Origin: Streptomyces sp. NBC_01283
Lineage (GTDB): Bacteria; Actinomycetota; Actinomycetes; Streptomycetales; Streptomycetaceae
Reading direction: 5' to 3'
Assembly: GCF_041435335.1 (NCBI RefSeq)
Contig: NZ_CP108430.1
Location: 1,488,001-1,552,000, forward strand
DNA: 64,000 nt
Shown one piece after another: positions 8,804 through 16,585 of this stretch. The notes beneath the pieces were generated by a model. The model did not search any database, had not been told where the DNA came from, and saw only the letters and a list, made by a program, of their open reading frames with translations. Position 1 is the first letter of the stretch, and every line of letters starts with the position of its first letter. A program made the position numbers and the translations under genes.

Positions 8804-9553
8804 ATGACCGCCAGGTCCGAGAGACAGCGCGAGGATCGGCTTGCGTCCGCGTTCGTGGATCTCGCGTCCCCACTGGTGCGGGACGTGAGCACGGCCGACG
8901 TCCTGCGCACCCTGGCCGCGCACTGCGTGGAACTGCTGGACGTGTCCGCGTCCGGCGTCCTGCTCGACATTCCGCACCGCCGGGCCGTGGAGGTGGTGGC
9001 CTCCGACGAGCACACCCGCGGCCTTGAGCTCTTCGGCCTCGAATGGGACGAGGGCCCCTGCCGGGACTGCTGCCGCTCCCGGCCCCAGGTGTCCGAGGTC
9101 CGGCTGGACGTCGATGCCGCCTGCGCACGATGGCCCCGCTTCACGCCACGCGCCCTGCTCCTGGGCTTCACCTCGGTCGCGACGGTCCCCCTGCGCTTCC
9201 AGGACACGGTGGTCGGCGCGCTCAGCCTCCTTCACGACCGGCCGGGACCGCTGGACGACGGCCGGCTGCACCTGGCCCAGGCGCTGGCGGACACCGCCAC
9301 CATCTGCGTGATCCAGCAGCAGGTGATGCGGGGGCAGCGGACGCAGATCGCGCGGTTGCAGGGCTCCCTCGAATCCCGGATCACCATCGAGCAGGCCAAG
9401 GGATACCTCTCCAACTCCCGCGGGTGCAGCGCGGACCAGGCATTGCTGCGCATGCGCACGTATGCCAGGAACCGCCAGCTCAAGCTTGCCGATGTGGCCC
9501 ATCAAGTCCTGAACGGCGCCGCGGCGGACACGCTGCTCGCCCCTGACCGCTGA
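8804..9553 (+). CDS. GAF and ANTAR domain regulator
   Basis: A 249-residue cytoplasmic regulator. Residues about 25-165 form a GAF sensor domain (LVRDVSTADVLRTLAAHCVE through TVVGALSLLHDRPG). Residues about 178-240 form an ANTAR RNA-binding domain (LESRITIEQAKGYLSNS, then ALLRMRTYARNRQLKLADVA). ANTAR proteins bind paired RNA hairpins and prevent termination. The GAF domain contains several Cys (CRDCC near residue 87) that could sense redox state or metal, which is inference. The ATG is chosen because AGGGAGAGG lies just upstream; the frame stays open another 170 bp but without a better start. It lies between the lipid operon and the GntR gene and could act on either; no double hairpin target was found. 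Confidence 0.92.
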   Translation: MTARSERQREDRLASAFVDLASPLVRDVSTADVLRTLAAHCVELLDVSASGVLLDIPHRRAVEVVASDEHTRGLELFGLEWDEGPCRDCCRSRPQVSEVRLDVDAACARWPRFTPRALLLGFTSVATVPLRFQDTVVGALSLLHDRPGPLDDGRLHLAQALADTATICVIQQQVMRGQRTQIARLQGSLESRITIEQAKGYLSNSRGCSADQALLRMRTYARNRQLKLADVAHQVLNGAAADTLLAPDR

Positions 9554-9583
9554 TTGACTCCGTCCCCTCGTTCCTGGCAGATC
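9554..9583 (+). promoter_or_regulatory. Candidate sigma-70-type promoter upstream of the GntR gene
   Basis: TTGACT (9554-9559), an 18-bp spacer, then CAGATC (9578-9583) resembles the Streptomyces housekeeping consensus TTGAC-N18-TAGRRT with one weak -10 position. It begins directly after the stop of the ANTAR gene, about 110 bp ahead of the GntR start. A TATGGT 8 nt before that start is a competing -10 that would give a leaderless transcript. Confidence 0.35.
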
Positions 9584-9693
9584 TCTCCGTGATCCTCGCG
9601 AACCCGCAGGTCAGAGGCGGCACGCGGAGTGCGCCGGGTGGCGCAATACTCCGGCAACACCACGGCCGCGGCAGCGTCGGTATGGTCCCTCGC

Positions 9694-10473
9694 ATGCCAG
9701 CCGAACGTATCCGCGAGCACACCGTGCCTGGTCGGCACGCAGCCGCCGCCCGACGGCGCCGGCTGCGTGCCGACCAGGCACGGCAGCTCGCCGACCTGTT
9801 GCGCCACCAGGTGCGCACCGGGGGCTTTCCCAGCGGTGTGCTGCCGCTGGAGGGCGCGATCGGCAGCGAGTACCGCGTCTCCCGGAACACCGTCCGGCAG
9901 GCGCTCGATCTGCTCCGTACGGAAGGGCTGCTCGAACGGCAGCCCGGTGTCGGCACCGTCGTGGTGTCCGAGAAGTATCCGCACGGCCTAGACCGGCTGC
10001 AGGGCCTCGCCGAGACCCTGCGCGAACACGGCGACGTCACCAACGAAGTCCGTACGGTCGGTCCCGTCCCCGCGCCCGCACCCGTGGCCCGGCGGCTGGG
10101 TCTCGTGGAGCACACCGACGTGCTCTACATCGAGCGGCTGCGCCGACTCGGCGGTCTGCCCCTCTCGCTCGACCTCACCTACATCCCGATGGACATCGGC
10201 GCGGGCCTCCTCGGCTGCGACCTGGAGAACACGGATGTGTTCCGTCTCCTGGAGACCCTGACCGGGCAGCCGCTCGGCACGGCCGAGATCACCCTGGAAG
10301 CCGTCAACGCCGACGTGCACTCCGCCGCCGTGCTCGAGGCGCCCCGCGGCGCCGCCGTACTCATGCTGGAACGGCTCACGTCGCTGTCCGACGGACGCCC
10401 CGTGGACCTGGAGTTCATCCGCTTCCGCGGTGACCGCATCGCCATGAGCGGGCTGCTCCACCGCGCCCACTGA
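9694..10473 (+). CDS. GntR family (UTRA/HutC-type) transcriptional regulator
   Basis: A 259-residue DNA-binding regulator. The winged helix-turn-helix is at about residues 25-92 (ADQARQLADLL, SEYRVSRNTVRQALDLLRTEGLL, VGTVVV). A UTRA ligand-binding domain runs from about 105 to 255 (VLYIERLRRLGGLPLSLDLTYIP through VDLEFIRFRGDRIAM). HutC-type regulators usually repress the adjacent metabolic operon until a small ligand binds. It is followed in the same direction, after 50 bp, by the ferredoxin, ABC importer and flavoprotein genes, which it probably controls. No ribosome binding site precedes the ATG; TATGGT at 9681-9686 would fit a leaderless message. The early coding sequence contains a perfect long inverted repeat, described separately. 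Confidence 0.9.
   Translation: MPAERIREHTVPGRHAAAARRRRLRADQARQLADLLRHQVRTGGFPSGVLPLEGAIGSEYRVSRNTVRQALDLLRTEGLLERQPGVGTVVVSEKYPHGLDRLQGLAETLREHGDVTNEVRTVGPVPAPAPVARRLGLVEHTDVLYIERLRRLGGLPLSLDLTYIPMDIGAGLLGCDLENTDVFRLLETLTGQPLGTAEITLEAVNADVHSAAVLEAPRGAAVLMLERLTSLSDGRPVDLEFIRFRGDRIAMSGLLHRAH
9722..9783. repeat. Perfect 24-bp inverted repeat inside the GntR gene
   Basis: Two 24-nt arms (9722-9745 and 9760-9783) are exact reverse complements separated by 14 nt. The core of the left arm is GTGCCTGGTCGGCACGC. The repeat lies in codons about 10-30 of the regulator, just ahead of the helix-turn-helix. It could fold into a very stable mRNA hairpin or act as an operator for autoregulation. Confidence 0.9.
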
Positions 10474-10523
10474 TCCACCGGCCCCGCTTCTTTTCACTTG
10501 CCACCTCTTTCCGGGAGACAGCC

Positions 10524-10751
10524 ATGCCTCTGGCCCCCCAGCGCGCCGACGTGCCCGTGACCATCGACGAGTCGAAGTGCATCGACGGCTGCACGCTCTG
10601 TGTCGACATGTGCCCCCTGGACTCCCTCGCGATCAACCCGGACAGCGGCAAGGCCTACATGCACGTCGACGAGTGCTGGTACTGCGGCCCCTGCGCGGCC
10701 CGCTGCCCCACCGGCGCGGTCACCGTCAACATGCCCTACCTGCTCCGGTGA
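10524..10751 (+). CDS. Mini 2x[4Fe-4S] ferredoxin
   Basis: A 75-residue ferredoxin with two four-Cys clusters: CIDGCTLCVDMCP (residues about 19-31) and CWYCGPCAARCP (about 51-62). These are of the CxxCxxC...CP type that binds [4Fe-4S] clusters; the first has a three-residue first gap. The protein resembles the cluster-binding core of the APS reductase beta subunit (AprB) but is about half its length. It is encoded just before the ABC importer and the AprA-like flavoprotein, so it is the likely electron partner of that flavoprotein. The ATG follows GGGAGACAGCC. Confidence 0.9.
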   Translation: MPLAPQRADVPVTIDESKCIDGCTLCVDMCPLDSLAINPDSGKAYMHVDECWYCGPCAARCPTGAVTVNMPYLLR

Positions 10752-10798
10752 AGCCGCCGAAGGAAAACGGCGGCGGTACGGTCGAGAGGCTCACTCCC

Positions 10799-12154
10799 AT
10801 GAACATGAAACGCACGGCCGTCAGCGCTTCCCTGGCCGCCCTGACCGCCCTCTCCGTGGCGGGCTGCGGCGGGGCGAGCGCGGACGACTCCGATGCCGTC
10901 ACCGTCACCATCGGCTACCAGTCCAAGACCATCAACACGGTCACCGCCGGGACGCTGCTGCGGTCGCTCGGCTACTTCGAGCAGGAGCTCGCCGCGCGCG
11001 GCAGACGTGAGGGCGTCACCTACAAGGTGAAGTGGCAGGACTACGCCACCGGCGCGCCGATCACCGCGCAGATGACCGCCGGGAAGATCGACATCGGTTC
11101 GATGGGCGACTTCCCTCTGCTGATCAACGCGGCCCGCGGCGCCCAGCTGAACCGGCCGACGAAGCTCGTCTCCGTCACCGGGTACAACCTCCGCGGCGGC
11201 CTCAACACGATTGTCACGCCGCCCGGTTCGAAGCTGTCGTCGCTGTCGGACCTGCGCGGCAAGAAGGTCTCGACGAGCGTCGGTTCGGCCGCCGACGGCA
11301 CTCTGGTACGGGCGCTGCGGCAGGCGGGCGTCGATCCCGAGGAGGGCATCCGCAAGCTCAACCAGCAGCCGGCGGTGGGTGCTTCGGCGCTCCAGGCGGG
11401 CGGCGCGGACGCGCTGTCGCAGTTCGTGGCGTGGCCGGGGCTGCTCGCGTTCCAGGACCGGGCCCGAGCGCTGTACGACGGCGCGGAGCTGGACCGGCCC
11501 ACCTTCCACGGGGTCACCGCGCGGGAGGACTTCGCGGAGGAGCGGCCCGGCGTCCTGGAAGACTTCCTGCGGGCCCAGATCAAGGCGACGGGCTTTCTCG
11601 ACGAGCGACCGGTCGCGGCCGCCGAGTCGGTGGCGAAGGCCACCGGCCTTCCGGCCGAGGTCGTCTACCTCTACAACGGCGCGCACGGCATCGCCACCTT
11701 CGACCCCACGCTGAAGCCCGCGCTGGTGGCCGCGTTGAAGAAGGACGTGCCCGTGCTGAAGTCGGCGAAGCTGGTCGGCGACGTCGACGTGGACGGCTTC
11801 GTCGACGGGCGGTACGTGAAGAAGGCGTACGGCAAGGGCTACTCCAAGGCGCTCGCCGCCACCCCCGGGCCGCCCCGCAGCGAGCTCTGGCTGAAGGGCG
11901 AGGACAGGACCCGGTCCTTCGGTACCCCGGCCGAGATGCTGCGCCAAGCGGCCACGCGACAGGGCGGGGTGCGGGCCGCCTACGTCCCCGACACCACCAC
12001 CGGGACGCTCTGGTTCGCCGACAAGGCCGTGTGGGTCGCGGACGGAAAGAAGCTGCTGCCGTTCGTCACTCCCTCCGTCGCCACCGCCTACCGCACGGCG
12101 CATCCGGGCGCCCACGTCATCTCGTACAACAAAGCCCTGAGGCGGGCATCATGA
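10799..12154 (+). CDS. ABC transporter substrate-binding lipoprotein with extra C-terminal domain
   Basis: A 451-residue periplasmic-type binding protein of the nitrate/sulfonate/taurine group. The signal peptide ends in a lipobox LSVAGC with Cys23 as lipid anchor. TVTIGYQSKTINTVTAGTLL and the following NMT1/THI5-like domain span about residues 35-350. Family members usually end near 320-350 residues; here about 90 more follow. The segment AAYVPDTTTGTLWFADKAVW...PFVTPSVATAYRTAHPG looks like a NosL/YHS-type small domain, known from copper delivery to nitrous oxide reductase. That resemblance is from memory and is inference. The ATG (a second lies two codons later) follows GAGAGG. Its stop overlaps the permease start (ATGA). 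Confidence 0.9.
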   Translation: MNMKRTAVSASLAALTALSVAGCGGASADDSDAVTVTIGYQSKTINTVTAGTLLRSLGYFEQELAARGRREGVTYKVKWQDYATGAPITAQMTAGKIDIGSMGDFPLLINAARGAQLNRPTKLVSVTGYNLRGGLNTIVTPPGSKLSSLSDLRGKKVSTSVGSAADGTLVRALRQAGVDPEEGIRKLNQQPAVGASALQAGGADALSQFVAWPGLLAFQDRARALYDGAELDRPTFHGVTAREDFAEERPGVLEDFLRAQIKATGFLDERPVAAAESVAKATGLPAEVVYLYNGAHGIATFDPTLKPALVAALKKDVPVLKSAKLVGDVDVDGFVDGRYVKKAYGKGYSKALAATPGPPRSELWLKGEDRTRSFGTPAEMLRQAATRQGGVRAAYVPDTTTGTLWFADKAVWVADGKKLLPFVTPSVATAYRTAHPGAHVISYNKALRRAS

Positions 12155-13014
12155 CGTCCCGTCACCTCCTGCGCCTCCTGTCGCTGGCCGGAGCGCTCGG
12201 CCTGTGGCAGTTGCTGACCGCGCTGGACATCGACCTGTGGCTGCGCTTCGAGCAGTTCCCGACGGTCGTCGATGTCACGCGGGAGTTCGGGCGGCGCGTC
12301 GGCGGCGAAGCGTACTGGCAGGACCTCACCGACAGCCTCAGCCGCATCGTCACCGGCTTCGCGCTCGCGGCGGTCGCGGGAGTGGCCGTCGGCACGGCGA
12401 TCGCGCGCTCGCGGCTGGCCGCCGACCTGCTCGGTCCAGTCCTCGAAGTGCTGCGGCCCATACCGGCGATCGCGCTGGTGCCGGTGGCGATCCTGCTCTT
12501 CCCCAGCAACGAGCAGGGCATCGTCTTCATCACCTTCACCGCGGCGTTCTTCCCCGTCATGGTCTCCACCCGGCACGCGGTGCGTGCCCTGTCTCCGGTC
12601 TGGGAGGAAGCGGTCCTGACGATGGGCGGCGGCCGGTGGCGCGTCCTCGGCTCGGTGGTCCTGCCGGGGGCGCTGCCCAGCATCCTCGGCGGGCTCTCCG
12701 TAGGCATCGGTGTCTCGTGGATCTGTGTGATCTCGGCGGAGATGATCTCCGGTGAGTACGGCGTGGGCTACCGCACCTGGCAGGACTACACGGTGGTCGA
12801 CTACCCCGGCGTCTTCGTCGGCATGGTGACGATCGGCGCGCTCGGGTGGATGACGTCGACCGCGGTGGAGGTGCTGGGCCGCCGGGTGACGCGGTGGCTC
12901 CCCCGGACGGCGTCCCGCACCGGGGCGCCGGTACCGCGGCGCCGGTCCGTGCGGCATGTCCCGGTCCCGCACCCGGCGGCTCCAGCCACCTCAGAAGTCG
13001 CCAAGGAGGCGTGA
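12151..13014 (+). CDS. ABC transporter permease (SsuC/TauC type)
   Basis: A 287-residue inner-membrane permease with about six transmembrane segments. The cytoplasmic EAA loop is clear at EEAVLTMGGGRWRVLGSVVL, followed by LPSILGGLSVGIGVSW, as in aliphatic sulfonate, taurine and nitrate importers. It starts at an ATG in a 4-nt overlap with the binding-protein gene and ends 3 nt before the ATPase gene, so the three importer parts are translated together. The C-terminal 50 residues are Arg/Pro-rich and probably cytoplasmic. Confidence 0.93.
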   Translation: MTSRHLLRLLSLAGALGLWQLLTALDIDLWLRFEQFPTVVDVTREFGRRVGGEAYWQDLTDSLSRIVTGFALAAVAGVAVGTAIARSRLAADLLGPVLEVLRPIPAIALVPVAILLFPSNEQGIVFITFTAAFFPVMVSTRHAVRALSPVWEEAVLTMGGGRWRVLGSVVLPGALPSILGGLSVGIGVSWICVISAEMISGEYGVGYRTWQDYTVVDYPGVFVGMVTIGALGWMTSTAVEVLGRRVTRWLPRTASRTGAPVPRRRSVRHVPVPHPAAPATSEVAKEA

Positions 13015-13017
13015 CCC

Positions 13018-13821
13018 ATGACCACTCCCCCCGAAATGACCACACCCCCGCCGACCGCCCTCGCACCCGTCCCCGCTCCGGCCCGCGGCACCCGGCTCAC
13101 CTTGCGTGACGCCTCGGTCGGCCGGGAGGGCACGGCGGTCCTCGACGGCCTCGAACTGGACATCGCGCCAGGCGAGATCCTCACCGTCGTCGGCCCCTCA
13201 GGGTGCGGGAAATCCACCCTCCTCCGCACCCTCGCCGGGCTGCTTCCGCCGCTCGGCGGAGAGGTCACCCAGGACGGCAGCCCCATCACCGCGCCCGACG
13301 CGGAACGGGCACTGATCTTCCAGGACGACGCGTTGCTGCCGTGGCGCACGCTCCGGGCCAATGTCGAACTTCCGCTGGCCATCAAGGGGTTGAGGAGGAC
13401 GGAGCGTCGCGCCCAGGCCGAGAGCTGGCTGGAGCGGGTCGGCCTTGGCGGGCACGGCGCCACACTGCCGCACCGCGTGTCGGGCGGACAGCGGCAGCGT
13501 GTCCAACTCGCGCGCGCCCTCGCGGGTGAACCCCGGGCCGTCCTCATGGACGAGCCGTTCGGCGCGCTGGACGCGCAGACCCGGGCGGGGATGCAGCAGT
13601 TGCTGGCCGATGTGCTGCGCGGCACGGGCGCGACCGTCGTCTTCGTCACCCACGACGTGGACGAGGCGCTCTTCCTCGGGGACCGCGTCGCCCTCCTCGG
13701 CACGGTCACGGGACGCGTGCCCCGCGTACTGGACGTGCCGCGCCCCCGCGACCGTACGGCCCACGGCGACCCCGCCACGGCGGAGCTGCGCCGCGCGGTT
13801 CTCACTTCCCTCGGCACCTGA
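13018..13821 (+). CDS. ABC transporter ATP-binding protein (SsuB/TauB type)
   Basis: A 267-residue ATPase energising the importer. Walker A GPSGCGKST is at residues 59-67, the signature VSGGQRQRVQLARAL and Walker B AVLMDEPFGALD follow, and the switch His is in FVTHDVDEAL. The first 25 residues are Pro/Thr-rich and poorly conserved, so a later start is conceivable, but the ATG directly follows GGAGGCGTGACC. It lies 11 nt ahead of the flavoprotein gene in the same operon. Confidence 0.93.
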   Translation: MTTPPEMTTPPPTALAPVPAPARGTRLTLRDASVGREGTAVLDGLELDIAPGEILTVVGPSGCGKSTLLRTLAGLLPPLGGEVTQDGSPITAPDAERALIFQDDALLPWRTLRANVELPLAIKGLRRTERRAQAESWLERVGLGGHGATLPHRVSGGQRQRVQLARALAGEPRAVLMDEPFGALDAQTRAGMQQLLADVLRGTGATVVFVTHDVDEALFLGDRVALLGTVTGRVPRVLDVPRPRDRTAHGDPATAELRRAVLTSLGT

Positions 13822-13832
13822 GAGGCCCTTCC

Positions 13833-16535
13833 ATGCAGATCCCCGCAGTCACCGACGCACAGGAGCTCTCCTGTGACGTCCTCGTCATCGGCGGCGGAAC
13901 GGCCGGCACGATGGCGGCGCTCACCGCTGCCGAGCGGGGCCGGGACGTGCTCCTCCTGGAGAAGGCGCACGTCCGCCATTCCGGCGCCCTCGCCATGGGC
14001 ATGGACGGGGTCAACAACGCCGTGATCCCCGGCCGCGCCGAACCCGACGACTACGTCGCCGAGATCACCCGCGCCAATGACGGCATCGTCGACCAGTCCA
14101 CCGTCCGCCAGACCGCGACCCGCGGCTTCTCGATGGTGCAGCGCCTGGAGTCGTACGGCGTGAAGTTCGAGAAGGACGAACACGGCGAGTACGCGGTGCG
14201 CCAGGTGCACCGCTCCGGGTCGTACGTCCTGCCCATGCCCGAGGGCAAGGACGTCAAGAAGGTCCTCTACCGGCAGCTGCGCCGCCGCGAGATGCGCGAG
14301 CGCATCCGCATCGAGAACCGCGTGATGCCGGTCCGGGTGCTCACGGCGGGCGGCAGGGCCGTCGGCGCGGCCGGATTCAACACGCGTACAGGCGAGTTCG
14401 TGACCGTGCGCGCCGGTGCCGTGATCCTCGCGACCGGCGCGTGCGGGCGCCTTGGCCTGCCCGCGAGCGGCTACCTCTACGGCACGTACGAGAACCCCAC
14501 CAACGCCGGGGACGGCTACGCCATGGCGTACCACGCGGGCGCGGAGCTCACCGGCATCGAGTGCTTCCAGATCAACCCCCTGATGAAGGACTACAACGGC
14601 CCCGCCTGCGCCTATGTCGCCAACCCCTTCGGCGGCTACCAGGTGAACCGGCACGGCGAGCGCTTCGTCGACTCGGACTACTGGTCGGGGCAGATGATGT
14701 CGGAGTTCGCCGCCGAACTCGCCTCCGACCGGGGGCCGGTGTATCTCAAGCTCAGCCATCTCCCGGAAGAGTCCATCAGCGCGCTCGAAACCATCCTGCA
14801 CTCCACCGAGCGCCCGACGCGGGGCACCTTCCACGCGAACCGCGGCCACGACTACCGCACCCACGACGTCGAGATGCACATCTCCGAGATCGGTCTGTGC
14901 GGCGGCCACTCGGCGTCGGGCGTCCGTGTGGACGACCACGCACGCACCACCGTGCCCGGCCTGTATGCCGCCGGGGACCTGGCGTGCGTCCCGCACAACT
15001 ACATGATCGGCGCGTTCGTCTTCGGTGACCTGGCGGGCGCGGACGCCTCCCGATTCACCTCGTACGAGGGCGAGTTGCCCACCGGTCAGGTGCGGGGCGC
15101 CCACGAGCTGATCTACCGTCCGCTGCGTCATCCGGACGGCCCTCCGCAGCCGCAGGTCGAGTACAAGCTGCGCCGCTTCGTCAACGACTACGTCGCCCCG
15201 CCCAAGTCGGGCGCCCGGCTCTCCCTTGCCGTGGACCACTTCGAGCGGATGCGCGGCGAGATCGACGGGATGGGTGCGCAGACCCCGCACGAGCTGATGC
15301 GCTGCGCGGAGGTGCACTTCATCCGGGACTGCGCCGAGATGGCTGCCCGCTCCTCGCTGGCGCGCACGGAGTCCCGTTGGGGGCTCTACCACGAGCGGAC
15401 GGATCACCCGAAGCGCGACGACGACGGCTGGCTCCACCATCTGGACCTGCGCAAGTCCCCTGCCGGGGCGATGGAGTTCACGGCGCGCCCGGTGGACCCG
15501 TACCTGGTCCCCGTCGACGAGTTCACACCGAGCGGCGGCGCGTCACGCCATCTGGGCGAGGTGCACCCGGAGCACGTGGCCACCGCCGGACGGCGCGACA
15601 TCGCCCCCGTGGGTTCCGGCCCCCGCACCACCACACCGACGCCGCGGGAAGCGACAGCGGCCTCCCACTCCCCCCGCATTCTGGAACTGCTGACCCTCAC
15701 CGAGGAGAGCGAGTCCGAACTCCCCCGGCTGCGCCCCTTCTTGACCGACCCGGACCCCGCCGTGCGCCGGGCGGCCGTGGCCGCGCTCACCGAGACCGTG
15801 CCCACGGGTACGGGCCCGGCGCTCGCCGAGACCTTGGCGGACCCTGATCCCGGCGTGCGTGCCGCGGCTGCCGCATCACTCCTCGAACTGGTCGAAGTCC
15901 TGCCTCCGGAAGGTGATTTGGCCCGGGGTCTTCACGACGCCCTTGCCCAGCAGGACGCCCTGGTCCGGGCCACCGCACTGGACGTCCTGCGCGCCCTGCG
16001 GCTCGGCGAGGCCACCTCGTACGCCCCCGCGCTCGCCGACCCGGACATCGAGGTCCGTATCGCGGCGGTACGCGCCCTGGTCTCGGTCGACGCCCTTGAC
16101 TCCGTCGCCCGCGCCACCACGGACCCGGCCCGCGAGGTCCGCGTCACGGTGGCGCGCGGCCTTCGGACCCCGGAAGCGCTGGCCCCCTTGCTCCACGACG
16201 CCGACATCCTGGTCCGCGCGGCGGCACTCACGGCCCTGGCCTCCGTCGGCTGCCCCGCCCCGTACGACGGCACAGCGGTGGACGCCCTGGCCGCCCCGTC
16301 CTGGCAGGTCCGCACAGGCGCGGCCACGGCACTGTCCGCGGCCACTCCTCAACGGGCCGTCCCCGCCCTCACCAGGACCCTCACCGACCCCAACGCCGAC
16401 GTCCGCAAGGCAGCGGTCCTGTCTCTCCTGGAACACTCGGCGCACGAAGAAGCCCGCGAGGCACTCGGCACGGCAGTACTGGACCCGGACGCGGACGTCC
16501 GCGCCTACGCGGCTCGGGCGGCTGCACCTGCCTGA
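13833..16535 (+). CDS. APS-reductase/fumarate-reductase-like flavoprotein fused to HEAT repeats
   Basis: A 900-residue two-part protein. Residues 1 to about 570 are a flavoprotein of the succinate dehydrogenase/fumarate reductase/AprA superfamily: VLVIGGGTAGTMAALTAAERG near residue 16, an internal VILATGACGRLGLPASGYLYG, the substrate-side GTYENPTNAGDGYAMAYHAG, and TTVPGLYAAGD as the closing FAD motif. From about 610 to the end it holds about eight HEAT-like repeats (units such as LADPDPGVRAAAAASLLEL and LTDPNADVRKAAVLSLLEH), a protein-interaction solenoid. No secretion signal is present, so it is cytoplasmic. Linked to a mini-ferredoxin and a sulfonate/nitrate-type importer, it may reduce or oxidise an imported oxyanion or organosulfur compound. 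The reaction is unknown. It ends 50 bp from the oppositely oriented giant gene. Confidence 0.9.
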   Translation: MQIPAVTDAQELSCDVLVIGGGTAGTMAALTAAERGRDVLLLEKAHVRHSGALAMGMDGVNNAVIPGRAEPDDYVAEITRANDGIVDQSTVRQTATRGFSMVQRLESYGVKFEKDEHGEYAVRQVHRSGSYVLPMPEGKDVKKVLYRQLRRREMRERIRIENRVMPVRVLTAGGRAVGAAGFNTRTGEFVTVRAGAVILATGACGRLGLPASGYLYGTYENPTNAGDGYAMAYHAGAELTGIECFQINPLMKDYNGPACAYVANPFGGYQVNRHGERFVDSDYWSGQMMSEFAAELASDRGPVYLKLSHLPEESISALETILHSTERPTRGTFHANRGHDYRTHDVEMHISEIGLCGGHSASGVRVDDHARTTVPGLYAAGDLACVPHNYMIGAFVFGDLAGADASRFTSYEGELPTGQVRGAHELIYRPLRHPDGPPQPQVEYKLRRFVNDYVAPPKSGARLSLAVDHFERMRGEIDGMGAQTPHELMRCAEVHFIRDCAEMAARSSLARTESRWGLYHERTDHPKRDDDGWLHHLDLRKSPAGAMEFTARPVDPYLVPVDEFTPSGGASRHLGEVHPEHVATAGRRDIAPVGSGPRTTTPTPREATAASHSPRILELLTLTEESESELPRLRPFLTDPDPAVRRAAVAALTETVPTGTGPALAETLADPDPGVRAAAAASLLELVEVLPPEGDLARGLHDALAQQDALVRATALDVLRALRLGEATSYAPALADPDIEVRIAAVRALVSVDALDSVARATTDPAREVRVTVARGLRTPEALAPLLHDADILVRAAALTALASVGCPAPYDGTAVDALAAPSWQVRTGAATALSAATPQRAVPALTRTLTDPNADVRKAAVLSLLEHSAHEEAREALGTAVLDPDADVRAYAARAAAPA

Positions 16536-16585
16536 AGGGAAGGCGACGCGCCGCAGCGCATACCGTGGCCTAATGTCTCGCGCGC

